Assembly: GCF_008151785.1 (NCBI RefSeq)
Contig: NZ_CP036523.1
Location: 310,001 to 374,000 of the forward strand
Length of the DNA: 64,000 nucleotides
Direction: 5' to 3'
Source: Peptacetobacter hiranonis
GTDB taxonomy: Bacteria; Bacillota; Clostridia; Peptostreptococcales; Peptostreptococcaceae
A program made the position numbers and the translations under genes. The number at the start of each line of letters is the position of its first letter. Position 1 is the stretch's first letter. Below the pieces are notes generated by a model that did not search any database, had not been told where the DNA came from, and worked only from the letters and a program-made list of their open reading frames with translations. Of the stretch, positions 35,741 to 44,311 are shown piece by piece.

Positions 35741-36971
35741 CTCTATTCACCCCACGATACTTATTTCTATATTCACTCGGAGTCATATTGTGGAATTTAT
35801 TAAATGCCCTAGAGAATGATCTACTACAGTTAAATCCTACATTTATTGCAATATCTAGTATCGGTAGGTCAGTAGTAAGAAGAAGAGCTTCCGAATGTCT
35901 TATTCTATTAAAGAAAATTATATATTTATAATTAGTCCCAAATCTATCAAAAATGATATTTCTTATAGTACTCTCAGATAAGAATAGACTCTTAGAAGCA
36001 TCCTTTAAGTCAACAGAAGAAGAGAAGTTATCATATGCGTGATTTAAAATCTGCATAAGAGAAGTAGACATTATCATTCCTCTGTAAACCTTATCCTCGT
36101 TGTGATTTATAATCTGCTTTCTATACTCTACAGGGGTTACCCCCACATATTGTTTAAATATTCTATAAAAAACAACCTCAGAAGAGAATCCTGAGTGAGT
36201 AGCTATATATGAAAGAGACATATCCTCGTATAAAAGAGCACTTGCTGCTATATTTACTCTTACCCTATTTAAAGTTTGGATAAAATTGTAGCCACTTATA
36301 TTTCTCAACTCTCTATTTAATGTAGTGGCATTGGAATCAAAGATTTTAGCAACCTTTTCTGCTGTTAAGTCTTTTCCAAAATATTCACTTATATATAGTA
36401 TAGCATTCCAGCCAAGTGGCTTTGGAGAAGGTTCTTCTTTTGCAAATACCCTCATACTATGGTCTATGAATATTTTTGAAAGCTCACCTAAAATAGATAC
36501 TTTTATTAAAGAGCTTCCAGGGTCATAAAAGTCATCAAATTCCTCAAAGTCATCAAAAAGATCATATACTCTTTCTAAGAACTTTCCCTCTAGATATACA
36601 ACGGGTGTAGCATCCATTATTGCATCTATAGTTGTAGGAGTTGGTTCTCTAAACGTTAAAAATGAAGATAGCGGATAATCATAAACGCATATCTTCAATT
36701 CAAGTGGCTCATCAGATTCACATTTTATAGTAAAGGTATGGTATGATTGTAGCCATAAAAATGCACCAACTTTTAATTTAAACTCTACTCCGTTGATAAT
36801 AATAGAACCATATCCTTGTTTGACCAAAACAAAGAGAGATTCATTTTCAGAAGTTGGAGGAGTAATATCGTTTATGTGATAAGTTTGCATTCTAAGATAC
36901 TTATCTTTATCAACATAAACGGAATGGACAGGTCTACCGCAAATTGATTTTGATTTTGGTATTTCTTTCAT
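35733..36971 (-). CDS. AraC-family regulator with two DNA-binding domains (BarA/BaiR-like)
   Basis: The 412-residue protein has a cupin-like sensor (1-~165), a first AraC helix-turn-helix pair (~190-285; LSYIATHSGFSSEVVFYRIFKQYVGVTPVEYR), and a second (~310-408; ILDIAINVGFNCSRSFSRAFNKFHNMTPSEYR). Both contain the full second-helix signature. Most AraC proteins have one domain; two in one chain suggest binding two sites per subunit. It is divergent from baiB across 836 bp, where a direct repeat occurs near the promoter. It is most likely the bile-acid-responsive activator of the bai operon. AAAGGAGAT precedes the ATG. Confidence 0.85.
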   Translation of the reverse strand: MKEIPKSKSICGRPVHSVYVDKDKYLRMQTYHINDITPPTSENESLFVLVKQGYGSIIINGVEFKLKVGAFLWLQSYHTFTIKCESDEPLELKICVYDYPLSSFLTFREPTPTTIDAIMDATPVVYLEGKFLERVYDLFDDFEEFDDFYDPGSSLIKVSILGELSKIFIDHSMRVFAKEEPSPKPLGWNAILYISEYFGKDLTAEKVAKIFDSNATTLNRELRNISGYNFIQTLNRVRVNIAASALLYEDMSLSYIATHSGFSSEVVFYRIFKQYVGVTPVEYRKQIINHNEDKVYRGMIMSTSLMQILNHAYDNFSSSVDLKDASKSLFLSESTIRNIIFDRFGTNYKYIIFFNRIRHSEALLLTTDLPILDIAINVGFNCSRSFSRAFNKFHNMTPSEYRNKYRGVNRDE

Positions 36972-37407
36972 TCAAAATATCTCCTTTCCTTTATTTAGCT
37001 GTATTAAAATTTATAAAAAATTTTCATTGTTAATAAAAAAATATTCTTTGTTAGTATTATAGCATAATTTATAAAAATAATGATAATGTTTTAATATTGA
37101 AATAATAAATATGTAAAAAGGTTGGAAATTTATTTAAAAATGACCAGAGATAAAAAGCTCAGGTCATTTTTTTTATTATTACAAGTAATTTGAAAAAAAT
37201 ATATGAAATGAATGGAGAAAATATAACTGAGATACATTTGATAATGAAAAAAACATTTATCGAAATTGTAAATAGACTCATTGTTATAATTAATAAATAT
37301 TTATTATGGCATAGTTGTTAAAATTATACCCTAAAGAAACGTTTCCTCAAAAAGTGGGTTATAAAATAAATGTTTTTTGACGAAAGATGTGATTTTATTT
37401 GTACCCC
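36972..37407. other. Intergenic region with an orphan hairpin terminator
   Basis: No gene is seen. AATGACC-GAG (37139-37149) pairs with CTC-GGTCATT (37158-37168), followed by eight Ts. It would terminate a + transcript begun in 37000-37130 and, on the minus strand, has TTTTTAAATAA after it. A short untranslated RNA is possible. Confidence 0.5.
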
Positions 37408-37462
37408 TTTTGTATAAAGATTAAACAGTATTTTTGTATAAATATATTGTATACAGTATAGA
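37408..37462 (+). promoter_or_regulatory. Candidate bai operon promoter with 11-bp direct repeat
   Basis: TTGTAT (37434-37439), 17-bp spacer, TATAGA (37457-37462). TTTTGTATAAA is repeated exactly at 37408-37418 and 37432-37442, 24 bp apart, the second overlapping the -35. Tandem direct repeats by the -35 are the usual AraC activator geometry. A leader of about 340 nt would precede baiB. Confidence 0.55.
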
Positions 37463-37807
37463 GAATGTCGATGTAAAAAAGTATATAAAAGTAAATAATA
37501 ATCAAAAAAACTAGTTTTAATTATTAAAAATGATAAAAAATATTAATAAAATAAAGAGTCAAAAATACTTGTTAGTTAAATCACAGATTTTGTCTAAGTA
37601 TAGATTAGGTTTTGTATTTGAAAAGGTCATCTATAGTGTTGTAAGAAAGCGAGTTATTAGCACATATTGTATCTCAAAAAAATGTTAAGATAATATCAAG
37701 ATAGGGCGATAAAGAAAAAAGCAAATTGAAAAAGAAAAAAGTAACTATAAGTTTTTACAATAAATCAAAAGAGAATTGATTTTAAAAGAGGGAGGCAAAA
37801 TACCGAT

Positions 37808-39355
37808 ATGAATGATGTGAAATGTAAATATTTTAATAAATTTAATACAGGAATGTCAGATTTTGTTACTCCAGGAAAACAGTTAGAATATGTAGCAAAA
37901 TGCAAGCCAGATGAAAAAGCTATCATATATATAGATAAAGAAGACAATGTGAGAGATATCACTTGGAAGGAACTTCACATAGCTTCAAATAAACTAGCTT
38001 GGCATTTAATGAAAAAGGGATTTGGAAAAGGTCAGGTAGCAATGGTATCTTTCCCAAATGGTATAGAACATATATTAGCAACATTAGCTGTTTGGAAAAC
38101 AGGAGGTTGCTACATGCCAGTTTCTTGTAAGATAACAGATACAGAGCTTGGTGATATATGCAGAATAATAAAACCAACAGTTTCTTTTACAGATAAAGAA
38201 ATGCCTTGTAGAACAGAAAGTATAAAAATAGGATCAGTATTCGATGTTTGTAAAGACGAATCAGAAGAAATGCCAGAAGATATAGCTGCAAATCCAAATA
38301 TGATTTCTCCATCTGGAGGAACAACAGGAGAGCCTAAGTTCATAAAACAGAATGTGGCAAGTGGCTTATCTGATGAAATTATAAAAAGCTGGTTTGAAAT
38401 GTCAGGTATGGAATTTGAACAAAGACAATTATTAGTAGGACCACTTTTCCATGGTGCTCCTCATACAGCAGCATTTAATGGATTATTTGTAGGAAATACA
38501 TTGATAATACCTAGAAATTTAAGACCTGAAAGTATAGTTAGATATATAAAAGAATACAAAATAGAATTTATACAGATGATCCCAACATTAATGAATAGAA
38601 TAATAAAATTAGCTGATGTTGATAAAGAAGATTTTAAATCAATAAAAGCACTACACCATACTGGTGGATATTGTTCTCCATATTTAAAAGAAAAGTGGAT
38701 CGATATAATAGGAGCTGAAAAAGTTCACGAAATGTACTCTATGACAGAGGCAATCGGTATCACTTGTATAAGAGGAGATGAATGGCTTAAACACTATGGA
38801 AGCGTAGGACTTCCACTAGGAGGAAGCAGAATATCAATAAGAGATGAAGAAGGAAATGAATTAGGACCACATGAGGTTGGAGAAATTCATATGACTTCAC
38901 CAAGTGCTTGTTGCATGACAGAATACATAAACCATAAACCACTTGAAACTAAAGATGGTGGATTTAGAAGTGTTGGTGATTTCGGTTATGTAGATGAAGA
39001 TGGATACCTTTACTTCTCAGATAGAAGAAGCGACATGCTTGTTATAGGTGGAGAAAACGTATTTGCGACTGAAGTTGAAACAGTACTAACAGCTTATGAA
39101 AAAGTAGTTGATGCTGTGGTAGTTGGAATACCTGATGAAGAGTGGGGAAGAAGATTACACGCAATAGTACAGAAGAAAGAAGAAGTTTCAGCAGAAGAAT
39201 TAATCGAGTACTTAGGAAAACACTTATTACCATATAAAGTTCCAAAGAGCTTTACATTTGTTCCTTGCATACCAAGAGGTGACAATGGAAAGGTAAACAG
39301 AGATAAGATGCTAAAAGGCTTAATAGAAAAAAATCTAGTTAATAAAGTTTGCTAG
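37808..39355 (+). CDS. baiB: Bile acid-CoA ligase BaiB
   Basis: It activates cholic or chenodeoxycholic acid with ATP and CoA in the cytosol, the first step of 7-alpha-dehydroxylation. This 515-residue AMP-forming ligase has the P-loop SPSGGTTGEPKF, the YGSVGLPLGG and GDFGYVDEDGYLYFSDRRSDM motifs, and the C-terminal catalytic Lys in GDNGKVNRDK. Known BaiB is of similar size (520). It is the first gene of the operon, with AGAGGGAGG upstream and 94 bp to baiCD. Length and order identify it; a general fatty-acid ligase would not sit here. Confidence 0.96.
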   Translation: MNDVKCKYFNKFNTGMSDFVTPGKQLEYVAKCKPDEKAIIYIDKEDNVRDITWKELHIASNKLAWHLMKKGFGKGQVAMVSFPNGIEHILATLAVWKTGGCYMPVSCKITDTELGDICRIIKPTVSFTDKEMPCRTESIKIGSVFDVCKDESEEMPEDIAANPNMISPSGGTTGEPKFIKQNVASGLSDEIIKSWFEMSGMEFEQRQLLVGPLFHGAPHTAAFNGLFVGNTLIIPRNLRPESIVRYIKEYKIEFIQMIPTLMNRIIKLADVDKEDFKSIKALHHTGGYCSPYLKEKWIDIIGAEKVHEMYSMTEAIGITCIRGDEWLKHYGSVGLPLGGSRISIRDEEGNELGPHEVGEIHMTSPSACCMTEYINHKPLETKDGGFRSVGDFGYVDEDGYLYFSDRRSDMLVIGGENVFATEVETVLTAYEKVVDAVVVGIPDEEWGRRLHAIVQKKEEVSAEELIEYLGKHLLPYKVPKSFTFVPCIPRGDNGKVNRDKMLKGLIEKNLVNKVC

Positions 39356-39449
39356 GATATAAATTCAGTTAACTATCTGCACCAAGTGCAGTGGAAAATA
39401 AATCAAAATTAATAAAATAAATTAATAAGGTAAATTTAGGAGGTCTAAA

Positions 39450-41369
39450 ATGAGTTACGACGCACTTTTTTCACCATTTAAAATCAGAGGATTAGAACTT
39501 AAAAACAGAATAGTTCTACCAGGTATGAATACAAAAATGGCAAAAAATAAACATGATTTAAGCGATGATATGATAGCTTACCATGTTGCAAGAGCAAAAG
39601 CAGGTTGTGCATTAAATATATTTGAATGTGTTGCGCTATGTCCAGCACCTCATGCATATATGTACATGGGATTATACAATGACAATCATGTAGCTCAGTT
39701 AAAAAAATTAACAGATGCTGTTCACGAAGTTGGCGGTAAAATGGCTGTTCAGTTATGGCATGGTGGTTTCAGCCCACAGATGTTCTTTGATAAAACAAAT
39801 ACATTAGAAACACCAGATACTATAACAGTTGAACGTATTCATGAAATAGTTAAAGAGTTTGGAGAAGGTGCAAGAAGAGCTGTTGAAGCTGGATTCGATG
39901 CAGTTGAATTCCATGCAGCACACAGTTACTTACCTCACGAATTCCTAAGTCCAGGAATGAACAAAAGAACTGACGAATATGGTGGAAACTTCGAAAATCG
40001 TTGCAGATTCTGCTTCGAAGTAGTTGAAGCTATACGTGCAAATATACCAGAAGATATGCCATTCTTCATGAGAGTTGACTGCATAGATGAGTTAATGGAT
40101 GAAGTAATGACAGAAGAAGAAATAGTAGAATTCATAAATAGATGTGCTGATCTAGGAGTAGACGTAGCTGACTTATCAAGAGGTAATGCTCAGTCATTCG
40201 CAACAGTTTACGAAGTTCCTCCTTTCAACTTACAGCACGGTTTCAATATAGAAAACATATACAACATCAAAAAACAGATAAAAATACCAGTAATGGGTGT
40301 TGGACGTATAAACACAGGAGAAATGGCTAACCAGGTAATAGCAGATGGAAAATTTGACTTAGTTGGTATAGGTCGTGCTCAGTTAGCAGATCAGGATTGG
40401 GTTGCTAAAGTTAGAGAAGGTAAAGAAGATTTAATACGTCATTGTATAGGATGTGACCAGGGATGCTACGATGCAGTTATAAACCCTCAGATGACTCATA
40501 TAACTTGTACAAGAAACCCTCACTTATGCTTAGAATACAAAGGTATGCCAAAAACTGATGAACCTAAAAAAGTTATGATAATCGGTGGTGGTATGGCTGG
40601 TATATTAGCAGCTGAAGTACTTAAAAAACGTGGACATGAACCAGTTATATTCGAAGCTTCTGATCACTTAGCAGGACAGTTCGTATTAGCAGGTAAAGCT
40701 CCAATGAAAGAAGACTGGGCAGCTGCAGCTAAATGGGAAGCTGAAGAAGTAGCTCGTTTAGGAATAGAAGTTAGATACAATACAAAAGTTACTCCAGAAT
40801 TAATAGAAGAATTCGCTCCAGACCACGTTGTTATAGCTATAGGATCTGATTACGTAGCTCCAGCTATACCAGGTATAGATAGTGACAAAGTTTACACTCA
40901 GTATCAGGTATTAAAAGGTGAAGTAGAACCAAAAGGACATGTAGCAGTAGTTGGTTGTGGATTAGTTGGTACAGAAGTTGCTCAGTACTTAGCAGCTAGA
41001 GGAGCTCAGGTAACAGCTATAGAAAGAAAAGGTGTTGGTACAGGTCTAAGCATGCTTAGAAGAATGTTCATGAACCCAGAATTCAAATACTACAAAATAA
41101 ACAAAATGTCTGGAACTAACATAGTTGGTATAGAACCAGGAAAACTTCACTACATAATGACTAACAAGAAAACTCAGGAAGTTACTGAAGGTGTGTTAGA
41201 ATGTGATGCAGCAGTAATCTGTACAGGTATAACTGCTAGACCAAGTGAAGATTTACAGGAAAAATGTAAAGAATTAGGTGTTCCATTCAACGTAATAGGT
41301 GACGCAGCTGGTGCTAGAGATGCTAGAATAGCTACTCAGGAAGGTTACGAAGTAGGTATGAGTATATAA
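39450..41369 (+). CDS. baiCD: 3-oxo-delta4-cholenoyl-CoA oxidoreductase BaiCD
   Basis: A 639-residue flavoenzyme: old-yellow-enzyme TIM barrel with FMN (1-~330; HGGFSPQMFFDK, HAAHSYLPHEFLSP), a [4Fe-4S] motif HCIGCDQGCYDAV...TCTRNP (~334-355), and an FAD/NAD(P) domain from IIGGGMAGILAAEVL onward. It oxidises the 3-oxo intermediate to the delta4 form and, with reversed flow, reduces the last double bond in the pathway. High-expression codon use (CAG) continues through the operon. baiE follows after 62 bp. Confidence 0.95.
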   Translation: MSYDALFSPFKIRGLELKNRIVLPGMNTKMAKNKHDLSDDMIAYHVARAKAGCALNIFECVALCPAPHAYMYMGLYNDNHVAQLKKLTDAVHEVGGKMAVQLWHGGFSPQMFFDKTNTLETPDTITVERIHEIVKEFGEGARRAVEAGFDAVEFHAAHSYLPHEFLSPGMNKRTDEYGGNFENRCRFCFEVVEAIRANIPEDMPFFMRVDCIDELMDEVMTEEEIVEFINRCADLGVDVADLSRGNAQSFATVYEVPPFNLQHGFNIENIYNIKKQIKIPVMGVGRINTGEMANQVIADGKFDLVGIGRAQLADQDWVAKVREGKEDLIRHCIGCDQGCYDAVINPQMTHITCTRNPHLCLEYKGMPKTDEPKKVMIIGGGMAGILAAEVLKKRGHEPVIFEASDHLAGQFVLAGKAPMKEDWAAAAKWEAEEVARLGIEVRYNTKVTPELIEEFAPDHVVIAIGSDYVAPAIPGIDSDKVYTQYQVLKGEVEPKGHVAVVGCGLVGTEVAQYLAARGAQVTAIERKGVGTGLSMLRRMFMNPEFKYYKINKMSGTNIVGIEPGKLHYIMTNKKTQEVTEGVLECDAAVICTGITARPSEDLQEKCKELGVPFNVIGDAAGARDARIATQEGYEVGMSI

Positions 41370-41431
41370 TTTAAAAATTATATAATTATATAAATTAAAA
41401 GTTATTAAATTACAAGAAAGAGGCGAATAAA

Positions 41432-41938
41432 ATGACTTTAGAAGCAAGAATAGAAGCATTAGAAAAAGAAATACAGAGATTAAACGATATAGAAGCTATA
41501 AAACAGTTAAAAGCTAAATATTTCCGTTGCCTAGATGGAAAATTATGGGATGAATTAGAAACTACTCTTTCTCCTAACATAGAAACTTCTTACTCTGATG
41601 GAAAATTAGTATTCCACAGCCCAAAAGAAGTAACTGAATATTTAGCAGCAGCAATGCCTAAAGAAGAAATAAGTATGCACATGGGACATACTCCAGAAAT
41701 AACTATAGACAGCGAAAATACTGCTACAGGAAGATGGTACTTAGAAGATAACCTAATATTCACAGACGGAAAATACAAAAACGTTGGAATAAACGGTGGA
41801 GCATTCTACACAGATAAATATGAAAAAATAGACGGACAGTGGTACATAAAAGAAACTGGATATGTTCGTATATTTGAAGAACATTTCATGAGAGATCCAA
41901 AAATACATATAACTAGCAACATGCATAAAGAAAAATAA
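41432..41938 (+). CDS. baiE: Bile acid 7-alpha-dehydratase BaiE
   Basis: The rate-limiting 7-alpha-dehydration of 3-oxo-delta4 bile acyl-CoA. This 168-residue NTF2-fold protein (166 in C. scindens) has all residues shown to matter in BaiE: Tyr30, Asp35, His83, Asp106 and Arg146, at exactly those numbers. It starts MTLEARIEALEKEIQRLNDI with a good AGAGGCG site. Together with baiB, CD, A, F, H this makes the pathway complete. Confidence 0.98.
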   Translation: MTLEARIEALEKEIQRLNDIEAIKQLKAKYFRCLDGKLWDELETTLSPNIETSYSDGKLVFHSPKEVTEYLAAAMPKEEISMHMGHTPEITIDSENTATGRWYLEDNLIFTDGKYKNVGINGGAFYTDKYEKIDGQWYIKETGYVRIFEEHFMRDPKIHITSNMHKEK

Positions 41939-41967
41939 TAACTGATTGCTAATAAACAAGATATAAA

Positions 41968-41996
41968 CAGGGGGCTGGTAAACAGCCAGCCCTCTG
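41968..41996 (+). other. Intercistronic hairpin between baiE and baiA
   Basis: CAGGGGGCTGG pairs along 11 bp with CCAGCCCTCTG around a 7-nt loop. No T-run follows, so it is unlikely to terminate; it may be an mRNA processing or stability element. Confidence 0.7.
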
Positions 41997-42058
41997 AAAA
42001 ATAAACTAAAAAACTATAATCTTTTAAAATCTTAATTAAAGTAGAAGGAGATAAGACA

Positions 42059-42811
42059 ATGAACTTAGTACAGGACAAAATAGTTATAATAACAGGTGGA
42101 ACAAGTGGTATAGGTCTTTGCGCAGCAAAAATATTCATGGATAACGGTGCAACAGTTTCTATATTCGGAAAAACTCAGGAAGAAGTAGATGCTGCTAAAG
42201 CAGAATTAAAAGAAACTCACCCAGATAAAGAAGTATTAGGATTTGCTCCAGATTTAACTAATAGAGATGAAGTTATGGCTGCAGTTGGTGCAGTAGCTGA
42301 AAAATACGGAAGATTAGACGTTATGATAAACAATGCTGGTGTTACTAGCTCAAACGTATTCTCAAGAGTTAGCCCAGAAGAATTCAAATATTTAATGGAT
42401 ATAAACGTTACAGGTGTATTCAATGGTGCTTGGGCTGCTTACCAGTGCATGAAAGGTAGAAAAGAAGGAGTTATAATAAATACTGCTTCAGTAACAGGAA
42501 TACACGGATCATTATCAGGAGTTGGATACCCAACAAGTAAATCAGCTGTTGTAGGATTCACTCAGGCTCTTGGTAGAGAAATAATACGTAAAAACATAAG
42601 AGTTGTTGGTGTTGCACCAGGTGTTGTTAACACTCCAATGGTTGGTAATATACCAGATGAAATATTAGATGGATACCTAAGCTCATTCCCAATGAAGAGA
42701 ATGTTAGAACCAGAAGAAATAGCTAACACTTACTTATTCTTAGCTTCTGACTTAGCTAGTGGTATAACAGCTACAACTGTAAGCGTTGACGGTGCTTATA
42801 GACCATCATAA
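42059..42811 (+). CDS. baiA: 3-alpha-hydroxysteroid dehydrogenase BaiA
   Basis: A 250-residue short-chain dehydrogenase with TGGTSGIG cofactor loop (12-19), NNAG at ~90, and catalytic Ser-Tyr-Lys (YPTSK at ~158-162). It oxidises the 3-alpha-hydroxyl of bile acyl-CoA and reduces the 3-oxo group at the end. The BaiA family is NAD+-linked and forms tetramers. AGAAGGAG precedes the start. Only this one copy is in the window. Confidence 0.96.
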   Translation: MNLVQDKIVIITGGTSGIGLCAAKIFMDNGATVSIFGKTQEEVDAAKAELKETHPDKEVLGFAPDLTNRDEVMAAVGAVAEKYGRLDVMINNAGVTSSNVFSRVSPEEFKYLMDINVTGVFNGAWAAYQCMKGRKEGVIINTASVTGIHGSLSGVGYPTSKSAVVGFTQALGREIIRKNIRVVGVAPGVVNTPMVGNIPDEILDGYLSSFPMKRMLEPEEIANTYLFLASDLASGITATTVSVDGAYRPS

Positions 42812-42897
42812 GATTTACTTTAATTTAAAACTGTAATTAGATAGATAATACGACGATTAATATAAAAAATGTTCTTTAAAAGAAAAGGAGAAATAAA

Positions 42898-44178
42898 ATG
42901 GCTGGATTAAAAGATTTTCCTAAATTTGGTGCACTTTCTGGATTAAAAATATTAGATAGTGGATCTAACATAGCTGGACCTCTAGGTGGTGGACTTTTAG
43001 CAGAATGTGGTGCTACAGTTATACACTTCGAAGGACCTAAAAAACCTGACAACCAGAGAGGTTGGTATGGATACCCTCAGAACCACAGAAACCAGTTATC
43101 AATGGTTGCTGATATAAAATCTGAAGAAGGTAGAAAAATATTCTTAGACTTAATAAAATGGGCTGACATATGGGTTGAATCATCAAAAGGTGGACAGTAC
43201 GACAGACTAGGTCTTTCTGATGAAGTTATATGGTCAGTAAACCCTAAAATAGCTATAGTTCACGTTTCTGGATACGGACAGGTTGGAGATCCATCATACG
43301 TAACAAAAGCTTCTTATGATGCTGTTGGACAGGCATTCAGTGGATACATGTCATTAAATGGTGTTAATGAAGCATTAAAAATAAATCCTTACCTAAGTGA
43401 CTTCGTATGTGGTCTTACTACTTGCTGGGCAATGTTAGCATGCTACGTAAGTACTCAGTTAACTGGAAAAGGAGAATCTGTAGACGTTGCTCAGTACGAA
43501 GCATTAGCTCGTATAATGGACGGACGTATGATACAGTACGCTACTGATGGTGTAAGTGTTCCAAAAACTGGTAACAAAGATGCTCAGGCAGCTCTATTCA
43601 GCTTCTATACTTGTAAAGATGGAAGAACTATATTCATAGGTATGACTGGTGCTGAAGTATGTAAGAGAGGATTCCCTGTAATAGGGCTTCCAGTTCCTGG
43701 TACAGGTGACCCTGACTTCCCAGAAGGATTCACAGGATGGATGATAAATACTCCAGTTGGACAGAGAATGGAAAAAGCTATGGAAGCATTCGTTGCTGAA
43801 AGAACTATGCCAGAAGTTGAAAAAGCTATGATAGATGCTCAGATACCATGCCAGAGAGTTTATGATCTTGAAGACTGCTTAAACGACCCTCACTGGAATG
43901 CTCGTGGAACTATAATGGAATGGGATGACCCAATGATGGGACACATAAAAGGTCTTGGATTAATAAACAAATTCAAAAACAACCCTTCTGAAATATGGAG
44001 AGGTGCTCCATTATTCGGTATGGACAACAGAGACATACTTAGAGACCTTGGATACTCTGAAGAAGAAGTTAACGATTTATACGCTAAAGGTATCGTAAAC
44101 GAATTCGACCTTGAAACAACTATAAAACGTTACAAACTTGATCAGGTTATACCTCACATGGCTAAAAAAGATAAATAA
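42898..44178 (+). CDS. baiF: Bile acid CoA-transferase BaiF
   Basis: A 426-residue class III CoA transferase (CaiB/Frc fold) with conserved SGSNIAGPLGGGLLAECGA and the catalytic Asp in NPYLSDFVCG (Asp168 by my count). It moves CoA from a product bile acyl-CoA to an incoming primary bile acid, saving ATP used by BaiB. Its place between baiA and baiG is the known order. AAAGGAGA is the ribosome binding site. Confidence 0.95.
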   Translation: MAGLKDFPKFGALSGLKILDSGSNIAGPLGGGLLAECGATVIHFEGPKKPDNQRGWYGYPQNHRNQLSMVADIKSEEGRKIFLDLIKWADIWVESSKGGQYDRLGLSDEVIWSVNPKIAIVHVSGYGQVGDPSYVTKASYDAVGQAFSGYMSLNGVNEALKINPYLSDFVCGLTTCWAMLACYVSTQLTGKGESVDVAQYEALARIMDGRMIQYATDGVSVPKTGNKDAQAALFSFYTCKDGRTIFIGMTGAEVCKRGFPVIGLPVPGTGDPDFPEGFTGWMINTPVGQRMEKAMEAFVAERTMPEVEKAMIDAQIPCQRVYDLEDCLNDPHWNARGTIMEWDDPMMGHIKGLGLINKFKNNPSEIWRGAPLFGMDNRDILRDLGYSEEEVNDLYAKGIVNEFDLETTIKRYKLDQVIPHMAKKDK

Positions 44179-44207
44179 GAAACGTATTAAATAATAAAAT
44201 ATAAATG

Positions 44208-44243
44208 TCGAGCCTGCCAGAATGAGAATTTTGACAGGCTTGA
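44208..44243 (+). other. Intercistronic hairpin between baiF and baiG
   Basis: TCGAGCCTG-CA pairs with TG-CAGGCTTGA (one mismatch, one G.T pair). It lacks a T-run and resembles the baiE/baiA hairpin. Confidence 0.6.
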
Positions 44244-44311
44244 TATTATAACGAAATGTTATAAAAAAAACAAAATAAAAATTGCTTAAATTTTATACAA
44301 GGAGAATTGAA

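Noticed and set aside
41432-41938. BaiI instead of BaiE in the operon
   Set aside because: All five BaiE residues are at identical positions (30, 35, 83, 106, 146).
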